The position numbers and the translations under genes were made by a program. The notes below the pieces were generated by a model, which had not been told where the DNA came from, did not search any database, and saw nothing but the letters and a program-made list of their open reading frames with translations. 64,000 nt of DNA from UBA5078 sp051252515 (GTDB lineage Bacteria > Pseudomonadota > Gammaproteobacteria > Pseudomonadales > Pseudohongiellaceae), in NCBI GenBank assembly GCA_051252515.1, contig JBPOFS010000001.1:496001-560000 (forward strand), read 5' to 3'. Below are positions 47,776 to 56,060 of the stretch, in pieces (within the stretch, counting starts at the first letter, position 1; the number at the start of each line of letters is the position of its first letter).

Positions 47776-48312
47776 ATGCAATATGCAAGAAATTGGAGGG
47801 TTTTACACTGGGTAATAGCGCTGTGCGTTATGAGCTTAATACCCATAGGCCTACTTATTGAAGCAAGAACAGAAGCTAATATTTGGGACGATTTTACTAA
47901 CCTGCTTTACAGTATTCATAAGTCATTAGGTTTTACCGTTCTGATACTCATGATTGTGCGCATTGGGTTTAAGCTCACTTACAAAACACCTGAGTACCCC
48001 GAGGCCATGTCGCCCCGAAAAATACGGCTAGCTAAGAGCTTGCACCATTTACTTTACCTGCTTTTAGTAGCAGTGCCACTACTGGGCTGGGCCGGTGTGA
48101 CGGCATTTCCTGCACTGGACATTATTCCCGGGGTACGTTTACCGGCTATGCCGGGCATCCCTAGCGATGAAGCACTCGCGGCAAGGATCTTCTCAATCCA
48201 CGGCACATTGGCAATCACTCTCGCCATTTTAGTACTAGGGCACGTAGGAGCAGGCTTGCACCACCTCTTCATCAAGAAAGACAATATTTTTCAGAGAATG
48301 TGGTTTAAGTAA
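47776..48312 (+). CDS. Cytochrome b561
   Basis: A 178-residue inner-membrane di-haem b cytochrome of the bacterial b561 type. Four membrane helices are visible. His residues in WRVLHWVIALC, SIHKSLGFTVL, HHLLYLLLVAVPLLGW and HGTLAITLAILVLGHVGAGLHHLF supply haem ligands. The family moves electrons from quinol to periplasmic partners or to superoxide. I start at the ATG at 47776 (AAGGGG upstream) over a GTG 42 bases earlier. It is divergent from the TonB receptor. A terminator follows at 48406. Confidence 0.9.
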   Translation: MQYARNWRVLHWVIALCVMSLIPIGLLIEARTEANIWDDFTNLLYSIHKSLGFTVLILMIVRIGFKLTYKTPEYPEAMSPRKIRLAKSLHHLLYLLLVAVPLLGWAGVTAFPALDIIPGVRLPAMPGIPSDEALAARIFSIHGTLAITLAILVLGHVGAGLHHLFIKKDNIFQRMWFK

Positions 48313-48405
48313 AAACTAGTTTAAATAAATTTCTAATCCCGACTGATCTAGGGTTTTTGTAGCGGCGTATACCTAATAGCTACACAGTGTTATCCATGTA
48401 CCTTT

Positions 48406-48442
48406 AAGTGAGACCTTGTTTAACTTGGTTTCACTTTTTTTT
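48406..48442 (+). terminator. Rho-independent terminator after cytochrome b561
   Basis: AAGTGAGACC and GGTTTCACTT form a stem (one G-U pair) around an 11-base loop, followed by a T-run of eight. Confidence 0.82.
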
Positions 48443-48476
48443 GCCTGACACATTCGCATTGCAACATTTGGGATTA

Positions 48477-48512
48477 GCTGAGCCAGAAGCAAGAGTATTA
48501 CTCTGACTCAGC
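48477..48512. repeat. Hairpin-forming inverted repeat downstream of TonB-like gene
   Basis: GCTGAGCCAGA and TCTGACTCAGC pair with one mismatch around a 14-base loop. On the minus strand it lies about 100 bases beyond the TonB-like stop and may mark the transcript end, though there is no T-run. The nine-base word ATTGCAATC appears twice between it and that gene. Confidence 0.4.
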
Positions 48513-48609
48513 AAGTCCAAATTACCATTGCAATCCCGAGTGTCTAATTGTTCTTACGGATCGATTTGGGTGAGGTTAGCAGGCTTACGACCGCAACCGC
48601 ATTGCAATC

Positions 48610-48987
48610 TTAAGTACGTGGAACGAAGCTGAACTTCATGTTCGAACGTACAGGTACCGCTACACCGTTATCCATAACTGGCTCAAACTGCCAGCGAGAA
48701 ATTGCACTCAAAGCGGATTCAGAAAAGTGACCAGATGAAGATTCAGCAATTGCTGGAGTCATAACAGAGCCATCGGGAGATACAGTGAACTCAACTAATA
48801 CATAACCATCAACACCGGCCATGTCAGCAAAACGTGGGTAATCAGGAGAGACTTGCTCAACAACTTTCAACTGCTTGCTGCTCATATACATGTTGGGCAC
48901 TTCGTCTGCGCTGGCACTAGCAGCTGCAACTGAAAGAGCTAGTACAGAAAGTGAAGCAGCAATTTTACGGCTAGATAATAATGACAT
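48610..48987 (-). CDS. Exported TonB C-terminal-domain protein
   Basis: A 125-residue protein: a cleavable signal (ASLSVLALSVAAASASADE) followed directly by a TonB C-terminal domain (VSPDYPRFADMAGVDGYVLVEFTVSPDGSV; ALSAISRWQFEPVMDNG). The retained membrane anchor and proline-rich linker of true TonB are both missing, so it is a free periplasmic domain. It could help bind receptor TonB boxes or peptidoglycan, but cannot transmit energy from ExbBD alone. I start at the ATG at 48987, with GAGG 7 bases upstream. Single gene with its own promoter region. Confidence 0.8.
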   Translation of the reverse strand: MSLLSSRKIAASLSVLALSVAAASASADEVPNMYMSSKQLKVVEQVSPDYPRFADMAGVDGYVLVEFTVSPDGSVMTPAIAESSSGHFSESALSAISRWQFEPVMDNGVAVPVRSNMKFSFVPRT

Positions 48988-49304
48988 TTTAGACCTCGGC
49001 TTAAGATTAATAATAAATTTGGGAGCAATTAACAAATGTGAGAAGAGGAAGACCTCATTGCACTCTACACTCGTACACCAAAGGTATTGCAAACCCTAGG
49101 CCAACTTTCAAAACACTATAAAATCAACAACTTAACCAAAACCCCCTCCCCATACCCCCTAATAATATTGCACCAAAAAAATGCACGACGACCTCATAAC
49201 GTGCAAATCGGTATCATTTTTTGAGTTGAAAGGTATCACTTTTTCGAAGTTTTCGATTTTCTCTGCCACAGTGACGGGATCTTCTTGCCGCTTAATTTCA
49301 AACC

Positions 49305-49333
49305 ATAAAAAAAGGGAGCTTTACGCTCCCTTT
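49305..49333 (-). terminator. Rho-independent terminator of the small minus-strand gene
   Basis: On the minus strand a 9-bp stem (AAAGGGAGC with GCTCCCTTT, loop GTAAA) is followed by seven T. It ends a transcript of roughly 150 to 200 bases that would contain the small open frame. Confidence 0.85.
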
Positions 49334-49387
49334 CCGTGACGCGGGCCCCAATGGAACCTTTGTATGTACAAAGTAGTGACGTTTACC

Positions 49388-49453
49388 CTAGGAAGTGAAG
49401 CCCTCGAGTAAAACCACACCAAAGTCCATTGACACCTTAATACCACTCGACAT
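49388..49453 (-). CDS. Small 21-residue open frame with extreme Shine-Dalgarno
   Basis: An ATG-to-TAG frame of 22 codons (MSSGIKVSMD FGVVLLEGFTS). A 14-base stretch ending right at the ATG (AAGGAGGTGATCCA) is fully complementary to the conserved 3' end of 16S rRNA, with the GGAGG core 7 bases before the ATG. A strong terminator lies about 55 bases after the stop codon. Too short for codon-based tests. The peptide has a polar start and a hydrophobic centre, no Cys, and matches no family I know. It could be a modified-peptide precursor, a small membrane-active peptide or a leader. Translation is likely from the ribosome site; function is unknown. Confidence 0.55.
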   Translation of the reverse strand: MSSGIKVSMDFGVVLLEGFTS

Positions 49454-49562
49454 TGGATCACCTCCTTTTATTTATCAGTTGAAGAGCCTTGAGATTACCT
49501 AAGAGCGCAAAGTTCTGTCAACGCAATTTGCTTTCTTTTTTTGTGGCTTGTAGTCCCCTCCA

Positions 49563-50714
49563 ATGTGGGCGACTATTGTCGGTCTTGTCGCTAAGACTGC
49601 TATTATTTTAAGTACAGAAATGACCTACGAACTTCGCAATCTTGGCTTACTAGGAGTCGCCATCCTACTTCTTTGTATGACAGGGTTAGCGGCTATAGAA
49701 GATATTTCGTTCAGCGTGCAGTGGGGCATTGTTGCGACACTAGTATGGGGCTATGCCTGGCAGCAATGTTGGCAACGCCGAGACACCAATCGCCCCACCG
49801 AATTCGCGCCTTTATATACATCACTAGGCTTAGCAAACCGCCTAACCTTGCTACGCGGATTATTGATCGCAATGACAGCGGGATTTATTTTCCAGCACCC
49901 GCAACTCTCTATCACGCTTTGGATCCCCGCACTGTTGTATTCAGTGGCGGCAATACTCGACCGCGTGGATGGTTATGTTGCTAGGCGCACAAAGCACTCG
50001 AGCCTACTAGGCAGCGCCTTAGACAACATCTTTGACGCGCTAGGTTTAATCGTCGCACCAATCCTCGCCGTAGAACTAGAGAAGATTCATTGGAGTTACC
50101 TATTAGTCAGTGTCGCCTATTATGCGTTCCAACTCGGCTTAGCATGGCGACGAAAGAATAAACGCATAATCGTCCCATTGGCACCTAACAAGTTACGCCG
50201 CACACTCGCAGGATTCCAGATGGGTTACGTCGCAGTAGCCCTGTGGCCCCCATTCGCATCTTCCATTACCCAAGCCGCAGGGTTTGCATTCATGCTTCCT
50301 GTTCTCCTTGGATTTTTTGTCGACTGGTGCGTCGTCAGTGCGCGTGTTCAAACTACGAACACTGCGAATTATTTTGATGCATTAAAGATCTTCAGTCATC
50401 GTTACTTACTACCGAGTTTACGAATCATTTTTCTGTTCTTCTTAGCAATCCTAATACTGAAAACTGAGATGAGCTCGATGAGTGTATTGTGCCTACTCCT
50501 TGGCAGCACTTTAATTGTACTGGGATGCGGGGCACGCATTGGCGCGGTTATTATATTGTTAGTACTCGCACTACAATCGCCAAACCTACTGATTTCTGCT
50601 GATTTATTCGCACTTATCTTGTTAAGCACAATGGTTGCGCTATTAGGCAGCGGCAGGTTCAGTATCTGGCGCGGAGATGACGATTGGGTCGAACGCCAAG
50701 ACGGAGCCTCATGA
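49563..50714 (+). CDS. CDP-alcohol phosphatidyltransferase family membrane protein
   Basis: A 383-residue membrane enzyme. The family signature D-x2-D-G-x2-A-R-x8-G-x3-D-x3-D is complete in DRVDGYVARRTKHSSLLGSA followed by LDNIFDALG (about residues 138-167). Such enzymes move a phospho-alcohol group from a CDP-alcohol to a second alcohol, to make phospholipid headgroups or polar lipids. The protein is longer than PgsA or PssA (about 190-250) and has extra membrane segments on both sides. The ATG at 49563 has no ribosome site; one at 49620 is equally weak, so the start is uncertain. The flippase-like gene overlaps its stop (ATGA). CDP-alcohol and acceptor are unknown. Confidence 0.87.
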   Translation: MWATIVGLVAKTAIILSTEMTYELRNLGLLGVAILLLCMTGLAAIEDISFSVQWGIVATLVWGYAWQQCWQRRDTNRPTEFAPLYTSLGLANRLTLLRGLLIAMTAGFIFQHPQLSITLWIPALLYSVAAILDRVDGYVARRTKHSSLLGSALDNIFDALGLIVAPILAVELEKIHWSYLLVSVAYYAFQLGLAWRRKNKRIIVPLAPNKLRRTLAGFQMGYVAVALWPPFASSITQAAGFAFMLPVLLGFFVDWCVVSARVQTTNTANYFDALKIFSHRYLLPSLRIIFLFFLAILILKTEMSSMSVLCLLLGSTLIVLGCGARIGAVIILLVLALQSPNLLISADLFALILLSTMVALLGSGRFSIWRGDDDWVERQDGAS

Positions 50715-51697
50715 AGCCAGCAAACCTCATGACACTTTCTCTATGGGCAGGAGCCTTTGCACTTGCAGCATGGGCGCTAAAAGAGATTAATCTAGACGCC
50801 ATTATATGGCAGGTGAAACAACTCAGCTTTTCGCAATGGTGTATTTGGCTGCTATTAAATATTTTTGTCACACTATTCTCAACGCTACGCTGGCACCTAC
50901 TTCTATCGGCACTTTCATCCTCTGTCAGCCTTTGGCGATTACTGGTCATTCGACTGGCAGGGCAAACAATTAGCTTCATTACGCCAGGGCCGCAATTTGG
51001 TGGCGAGCCTTTGCAAGTGTATTGGCTCTACAAACGTTGCGCCATTCCTTTGCACAGGGCCATTATTTCTCTTGGGCTAGACCGCTGCTTTGAGCTTTGG
51101 GTGAATTTCTCAGTCTTATTGATTGGGGCCTTGTACCTTTTACTTTCCCCAACAATGGCCTTCGCACAATGGGGACAGATTGCGCTAGTGCTCTGCGTAC
51201 TAGCGTTCGCAATGCCTGCAGTACTTTTTTACTTTTTGCGATCCCCCAACAAATTGTTGGACCGCATAAAAACCCTTAGCAAGCGTTGGCTCACCCACCC
51301 CAAACTCACTACCCGTGAAGAATCATGGCAGCAGTTGGAAGCCGATTTCCTGAGACTGAATAGCCATCATCGAGGAGCATTACTGCAAGCGCTGAGTATC
51401 TCAATTGTCGGATGGGGAATCATTCTCGGGGAGCTGTACTTCCTACTGCATCTACTCGATATTTATTTACCAGTGCAGAGTTTCGTATTGATCGCTGTCT
51501 CGATTCGTTTGGCGATGCTGTTACCACTGCCTGGTGGCATTGGCACTATCGAGGCCGCGCTACTGTGGTGCTTTCAGATGCTAGAGCTGCAAACTAGTGA
51601 CGCTTTCGCGCTTATCGCGCTCATGCGACTTCGAGATCTCACCATTCTCGCTGCTGGATTTGCGAGCTTGCGAACCGTGCGTTCGTTCCAAGCCTAA
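50711..51697 (+). CDS. LPG-synthase-TM/UPF0104-like membrane protein
   Basis: A 328-residue polytopic protein with about eight membrane segments. Blocks TPGPQFGGEPLQVYWLYKR and IRLAMLLPLPGGIGTIEAALLW are the two conserved loops of the lysylphosphatidylglycerol-synthase membrane domain family, members of which flip or handle lipids. The catalytic aminoacyl-transfer domain of MprF is absent. The ATG overlaps the upstream stop (ATGA), with GGAG six bases before it. Co-translation with the CDP-alcohol transferase suggests that it moves the lipid made by that enzyme; this is inference. Confidence 0.85.
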   Translation: MKPANLMTLSLWAGAFALAAWALKEINLDAIIWQVKQLSFSQWCIWLLLNIFVTLFSTLRWHLLLSALSSSVSLWRLLVIRLAGQTISFITPGPQFGGEPLQVYWLYKRCAIPLHRAIISLGLDRCFELWVNFSVLLIGALYLLLSPTMAFAQWGQIALVLCVLAFAMPAVLFYFLRSPNKLLDRIKTLSKRWLTHPKLTTREESWQQLEADFLRLNSHHRGALLQALSISIVGWGIILGELYFLLHLLDIYLPVQSFVLIAVSIRLAMLLPLPGGIGTIEAALLWCFQMLELQTSDAFALIALMRLRDLTILAAGFASLRTVRSFQA

Positions 51698-51765
51698 CAG
51701 CTCCTTGTCTGGCGCCTTCACCATAGATGAGGCACTATTGTTTAAAATATAGAGGAGACATTGCC

Positions 51766-53007
51766 GTGCAGTTAATGTGGAAGATAGTCAGTATTTGTGT
51801 CGCCTTCGCGACTCCTGTTTACAGTTTCGCAGAGCGTTCACTAGAAAGTGCGTTGGAAGACCCAGCCGTTCAAGCGGGTCTCACACAGATCGACACCACC
51901 GAACAACTCTCTGCCCAACAATTAGTAGAGATTGGCGGGATCATTTCGCCTTCTGGGCAAGAACACGAACGCGCCGAGGCCGTTGCCGTTCTGATGAGAC
52001 AGGCAGGGTTACAAGACGTCCAAGTATCGTCGGCACCCAATGTGACTGGCCGAATCCCCGGCCGATCCGGCAAAGCCTTAGTTTTTGTCGCCACTCTTGA
52101 TGACCTCTCTACCGTGGCAGATCACCAACGTGCGGCTGGCACTCCTCCTCGCATCGAGGGAGACCGAGTAGTCGGGCCTGGCACCAACACCTCCTTAACC
52201 ACGGTCGCCCTCATATCCGCCGCACGAGCACTTGTCGAGCAAGGTTTCACACCAGAGCACGATATCGTCTTCAGCGCAGTGGCCGAAGAGGAAACGGGCC
52301 TAAGAGGCATGCGTGCTTTATATGCTGAGTATGAGGACCGTGCATTCGCATTCGTCGATGTTCTAGGAGAAGGCAGCAGCCTTAGTTACGGCGCTTTAGG
52401 GATCCATTGGTGGCGCATTAATGCCTTTGGCCCACCAGGGCATACACTCAACGGCGGCCTGCCCAATATGAACCAAGCGATCGGACGTGCCGTGGATCGC
52501 ATCTTGCAAATCGAAGACCCACAACTTTTCGATGATCGTCGCACTCGATTGAATGTTGCCATACTAAACAGCGGCGCCGTGTTCAATCACAAACCCGAAA
52601 GTGGTTGGTTCTCTCTTGATGCTCGCTCCCTAGATCCAGAACACATTGAGAGCATGGAAAAACAAACTCGCGACATTCTGGATACTGTCACTGCAGAGCT
52701 TGGGATTCGCTTCGAGATGGAACCCGTATCCATGACCCCACCCGGTCAAATAGAAGGCGCACGAGAAAGCACACTCGTGCAGAACTCTGTCGCCATTTCT
52801 GACTACTTAGGCACAAGCCCAACACTATCCAATGCGGGCTCTGCCAACCTCAATATTGCTATTGCAGGGGGCACTCTCTCAATTGCCATCTCTAGTGAAC
52901 GCGGCGGGCAACGCGGCTTCGCCGACGAGTGGGCAGACATTCCTATTTTGCAACGAACGGCGAAGCATGTTTTCTTAACCGCCATCACGCAAGCAAACGC
53001 TGAATAA
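51766..53007 (+). CDS. Exported M20-family peptidase-like protein with altered metal site
   Basis: A 413-residue exported protein (signal KIVSICVAFATPVYSFA) of the M20 metallopeptidase fold, including the dimerisation domain (GPPGHTLNGGLPNMNQAIGRA). AEEETGLRGM keeps the catalytic Glu pair. The first zinc His is replaced: VFVATLDDLS where HxD is normal. The bridging Asp block reads GPGTNTSLTT where G-x-G-x-x-D is expected, and the last His is not in GGQRGFADEW. It may be inactive as a protease or bind metal in another way. The GTG at 51766, with AGGAG 8 bases upstream, is chosen; an ATG at 51775 is possible. The D-aminoacylase-like gene follows 19 bases later. Confidence 0.82.
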   Translation: MQLMWKIVSICVAFATPVYSFAERSLESALEDPAVQAGLTQIDTTEQLSAQQLVEIGGIISPSGQEHERAEAVAVLMRQAGLQDVQVSSAPNVTGRIPGRSGKALVFVATLDDLSTVADHQRAAGTPPRIEGDRVVGPGTNTSLTTVALISAARALVEQGFTPEHDIVFSAVAEEETGLRGMRALYAEYEDRAFAFVDVLGEGSSLSYGALGIHWWRINAFGPPGHTLNGGLPNMNQAIGRAVDRILQIEDPQLFDDRRTRLNVAILNSGAVFNHKPESGWFSLDARSLDPEHIESMEKQTRDILDTVTAELGIRFEMEPVSMTPPGQIEGARESTLVQNSVAISDYLGTSPTLSNAGSANLNIAIAGGTLSIAISSERGGQRGFADEWADIPILQRTAKHVFLTAITQANAE

Positions 53008-53026
53008 ACATTCCAGGAGAATGATC

Positions 53027-54658
53027 ATGCGCACTATATTAGCTTTAGGGCTTAGCTCGATTCTTGCCGCTTGTTCGGGAGAGAGTATTGAGACTCCCGT
53101 ACCCGAGGCATTCGACGTATTGCTTCATGGGGGCGAACTCTACAATGGCGACGATGCCCAGCCTATAGTGGGCGACGTGGGCATTCGCAACGATCGCATC
53201 GTAGCACTAGGCGGAGACTTGAGCGCACACCCTGCAACTCTCACTCTCGATGTGACAGGTTTGGCCGTAACTCCTGGATTTATAGATATTCACAGCCACG
53301 CCATTCGCAACTCTCTCGATGACGATATGTTCCGTTGGCCCGATGCAGAGAATTTAATACGGCAAGGAGTGACTACTGTTATCGGCGGGCCCGATGGCGA
53401 TTCTCCGCTTCCTATCACTGACACTTTCGATGCCATTGAGGCCAACCCCGCCGCCGTTAATTTTGGAACCTTTGTAGGTCATGGTTCGATTAGAGGGCTT
53501 ATTGTTGGGGAGCAAGATCGCTCCGCGACAGAAGAGGAAATGCAACTCATGCGTGAACAAGTCACGCTAGCGATGGATACCGGATCCTTCGGGCTTTCTT
53601 CCGGACTGATTTATGCCCCTGGCCGATTTGGCGACACAGAAGAAGTCATCGAACTAGCAAAAGTAGCGGCCCCTTACGGTGGCATCTATATAAGTCATAT
53701 GCGTGAAGAAGGGCTTGAGGTGCTAAGCAGTGTGGCCGAGACCATTCGCATTGGCGAGGAAGGCGGACTGCCGACACAGATCACTCACCATAAAATTGTT
53801 GGGGCACCCATGTGGGGAAGCTCTATTGAAACCTTAGGCATGGTGGACGCCGCCATTGCTCGCGGAGTTGATGTTTCCATTGATCAATACCCCTACACTG
53901 CCTCGGCAACGAGCTTAACAATTCTCTTTCCTGGCTGGAGTCTCGACGGCGGACACGAAGCCCTCGTCGCGCGTATAGAAGATTCGGTACAACGCGAACG
54001 ACTCAAGGCTGACATCGTGCACAATATTGAAGTCGATCGCGGCGGCAACGACCCCGCCAACGTTGTCATTGCCGTATGCCCTCACGATGCCACCCTTAAT
54101 GGTTTGAACTTAAGTGAAATCCTGCGACTAAGAGAGATCAATGTTAGCAAAGAGAATGCCGCGGACTTACTAATGGAATTAGTCGCTGCCGGAAATTGCG
54201 ATGCTGTTTTTCATGCCATTGATGAGGACGATGTCCGCAATATCATGCGCCACCCACGAACGATGATCGCCTCAGATGGCGGCATTATGGGCCCTACCGA
54301 TCGCATGCCGCACCCAAGGAACTACGGCACCTTTGCGCGACTTATCGGCCACTACGCTCGCGAAGAAGGAGTCGTACCTCAATACACGGCCATTCACAAA
54401 ATCAGCTTATTACCCGCCCAGCGAATAGGCCTTTCAGATCGAGGACGCTTAGCCCTCGGCGCCATTGCCGACATTGCAGTTCTTGATTTAGAGGAAGTGA
54501 TTGATACGGCCACGTTCGACAGCCCCCATCAATATGCGAAAGGGGCGCGACACGTGTTTGTTCGAGGAAAGGCCGTGCTATTGAATGAAGTCATGACAGG
54601 AGAGCGACCAGGAGTCATTCTCAAAGCGACGGACTATCACCCCTCGCCTATGCCGTGA
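53027..54658 (+). CDS. D-aminoacylase-like amidohydrolase, lipoprotein
   Basis: A 543-residue lipoprotein (lipobox LAAC) of the amidohydrolase superfamily, N-acyl-D-amino-acid deacylase group. The start of the barrel has VTPGFIDIHSHAIRN with the metal-binding HSH, GLSSGLIYAPGRFGDTEEVIELAKVA fits the family, ISHMREEG and ITHHKIVG supply further ligands, and IASDGGIMGPTD carries the catalytic Asp. I start at the ATG at 53027, 7 bases after AGGAG; the ATG at 53021 is too close. Together with the M20-like gene it suggests cell-envelope or environmental N-acyl amino acid use. Its 3' end overlaps the PTPS-like gene on the other strand by 11 bases. Confidence 0.9.
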   Translation: MRTILALGLSSILAACSGESIETPVPEAFDVLLHGGELYNGDDAQPIVGDVGIRNDRIVALGGDLSAHPATLTLDVTGLAVTPGFIDIHSHAIRNSLDDDMFRWPDAENLIRQGVTTVIGGPDGDSPLPITDTFDAIEANPAAVNFGTFVGHGSIRGLIVGEQDRSATEEEMQLMREQVTLAMDTGSFGLSSGLIYAPGRFGDTEEVIELAKVAAPYGGIYISHMREEGLEVLSSVAETIRIGEEGGLPTQITHHKIVGAPMWGSSIETLGMVDAAIARGVDVSIDQYPYTASATSLTILFPGWSLDGGHEALVARIEDSVQRERLKADIVHNIEVDRGGNDPANVVIAVCPHDATLNGLNLSEILRLREINVSKENAADLLMELVAAGNCDAVFHAIDEDDVRNIMRHPRTMIASDGGIMGPTDRMPHPRNYGTFARLIGHYAREEGVVPQYTAIHKISLLPAQRIGLSDRGRLALGAIADIAVLDLEEVIDTATFDSPHQYAKGARHVFVRGKAVLLNEVMTGERPGVILKATDYHPSPMP

Positions 54659-55031
54659 TGACTTTCTTATAGCCCGCCCAACAAGTGTCGTTTTCCCAAA
54701 GCTTCACATTTAGAGAACCACTGCCAGGGAAATTGATGAGTGCGAGCATTTTTTCGCAAATGATGCGACTAAAATGCTCGATGCTCGGATTAAGCCCAGC
54801 GAATTCTGGTTTGTCATTGAGTAATGCATCTCGATAATAATCCACGATTTGCGTCATCGCCGCTTCGATCTCAACAATATCTACTAAGTATCCGTGCTGA
54901 TCCAATTGCGCGGCTTCAATACTAATCTCAACCACATAGTGATGCGCATGTGGAAAGTTCTCGCTCCCCCAATCTCCGCCTACTAAAAAATGATTGGCAA
55001 TAAATTCACGTGTGACAGCAACGGTATACAT
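54648..55031 (-). CDS. PTPS/QueD-like pterin-fold protein lacking the catalytic Cys
   Basis: A 127-residue protein of the 6-pyruvoyl-tetrahydropterin/6-carboxytetrahydropterin synthase family, acting on a reduced pterin or similar ring. Zinc ligands are visible: His in FIANHFLVGG and the pair in HAHHYVVE. Further family marks are GYLVDIVEIEAAM, LNPSIEHFSRIICEKM and WENDTCWAGYKK, with the substrate-binding Glu. The catalytic Cys that normally lies just before the HxH (KCGRLHGH in E. coli QueD) is missing; the place reads SENFPHAHH. It is last in the RibD-like, dehydrogenase, PTPS operon. AAAGGAA lies before the ATG. No queuosine genes are near, so a QueD role is unlikely. Confidence 0.88.
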   Translation of the reverse strand: MYTVAVTREFIANHFLVGGDWGSENFPHAHHYVVEISIEAAQLDQHGYLVDIVEIEAAMTQIVDYYRDALLNDKPEFAGLNPSIEHFSRIICEKMLALINFPGSGSLNVKLWENDTCWAGYKKVITA

Positions 55032-55058
55032 GTAGTTTCCTTTACAGTGTTAGTGACG

Positions 55059-56060
55059 TTAATCGTACACAAATAGTGCTTGAACGACCCCTTCAGGGGC
55101 CTCGTGTAATTGTTTATACATACTCTCCGCTTCGCCAAGCGGCAAACGATGAGTGATCAGTGTATGAGGCTTGATAAGTTGTAGCATTTTCCACGCCACA
55201 TTAAAGCGCCGCTCTTTATTCCATCTCGCGCTTAACTCTGGTGCAATCGTACTCACTTGGCTCGTCGTAATACTTAAACGATTTCGATGGGCTTTGCCGC
55301 CCAACTCTATCGAGGCGCTTTTCTTTCCGTACCAACTGCCGACAACAATACGACTGCCATATCCGCTCAGGTTAATGGCGCTGTTCAAAGCCTCCGGAGC
55401 ACCGCTAACCTCAAAAACCAAATCTGATTCTTGACTAGCGATCTGGTCTGGGGCGCAATCATTGGTGGCGCCTAATTGCCGTGCCAACTCTCGTCGCGCA
55501 GCAATGCCATCGACAGCCAGTAAATTCTCTAATGGGAATCGCGCGAGCACAGCCGTAAGCAACAGCCCGACGATTCCTTGCCCTAATACTACGACACGTT
55601 CTCCTAGTACCGGTTTAGCATCTTGCGCGAGATTGATCGCGGTCTCCATATTAGCTAAGAACACCGCATCTTCGGCTTTAATATCAGCAGGCACTGCAAT
55701 CAGATTTTCACAGGCGCTAACAAAATGACTCGCGTGAGGCGCGAAACAAAACACACGCTTGCCCAACCAAGTTGAATCAACACCCGCCCCTAGCGTCTCC
55801 ACAATCCCCACACTCGCATATCCGTATTGCAATGGATAAGCAGGGCTGTCTTGCATGTCGGCGATACTATCATCTAAGGCTAGCTCTTCAGGCAGTTGAC
55901 CGCGATACACGAGCATTTCAGTGCCGGCACTAATCGCAGAACATTCGCTTCTTATACGCACACTGCCAGCCGGAATATCAAGGGCTGAGTTAGCACGAAC
56001 CTCGACACAAAATGGCTTGGTAAACCACAGCTGGATCACGCTTTTATCTGGCTCAGTCAT
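55059..56060 (-). CDS. Zinc-type medium-chain dehydrogenase
   Basis: A 333-residue oxidoreductase of the zinc-containing alcohol dehydrogenase family. ECSAISAGTEMLVYRGQLP replaces the usual catalytic Cys region, YGYASVGIVETLGAGVD is the GHE-like block, and RVVVLGQGIVGLLLTAVLA is the NAD(P) Rossmann loop. Such short forms with AISAGTE lack the structural zinc and resemble the bacteriochlorophyllide/BchC and sorbitol-like group. The ATG at 56060 overlaps the RibD-like stop by 8 bases, with GGGA six bases before it. It sits between RibD-like and PTPS-like genes, so its substrate is probably a side chain on the same heterocycle; this is inference. Confidence 0.85.
   Translation of the reverse strand: MTEPDKSVIQLWFTKPFCVEVRANSALDIPAGSVRIRSECSAISAGTEMLVYRGQLPEELALDDSIADMQDSPAYPLQYGYASVGIVETLGAGVDSTWLGKRVFCFAPHASHFVSACENLIAVPADIKAEDAVFLANMETAINLAQDAKPVLGERVVVLGQGIVGLLLTAVLARFPLENLLAVDGIAARRELARQLGATNDCAPDQIASQESDLVFEVSGAPEALNSAINLSGYGSRIVVGSWYGKKSASIELGGKAHRNRLSITTSQVSTIAPELSARWNKERRFNVAWKMLQLIKPHTLITHRLPLGEAESMYKQLHEAPEGVVQALFVYD

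Larger units (their letters stand above)
48988..49562. other. Intergenic region holding a small gene and its terminator
   Basis: Between the TonB-like gene and the CDP-alcohol transferase lie 575 bases. The right part holds the 21-codon gene at 49388-49453 and its terminator on the minus strand. A 7-bp-stem palindrome (CTTTGTA TG TACAAAG) lies at 49358-49373 between them. The left part, 48988-49300, shows nothing I can name. Confidence 0.5.

Noticed and set aside
49454..49467. Plus-strand match to the 3' end of 16S rRNA
   Set aside because: Only 14 bases match and the preceding sequence is not rRNA, so it is not an rRNA remnant. The minus-strand reading as a ribosome site before an ATG explains it better.
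54648..55031. Calling the PTPS-like gene queD of queuosine synthesis
   Set aside because: The catalytic Cys is absent and no queC, queE or queF is nearby.
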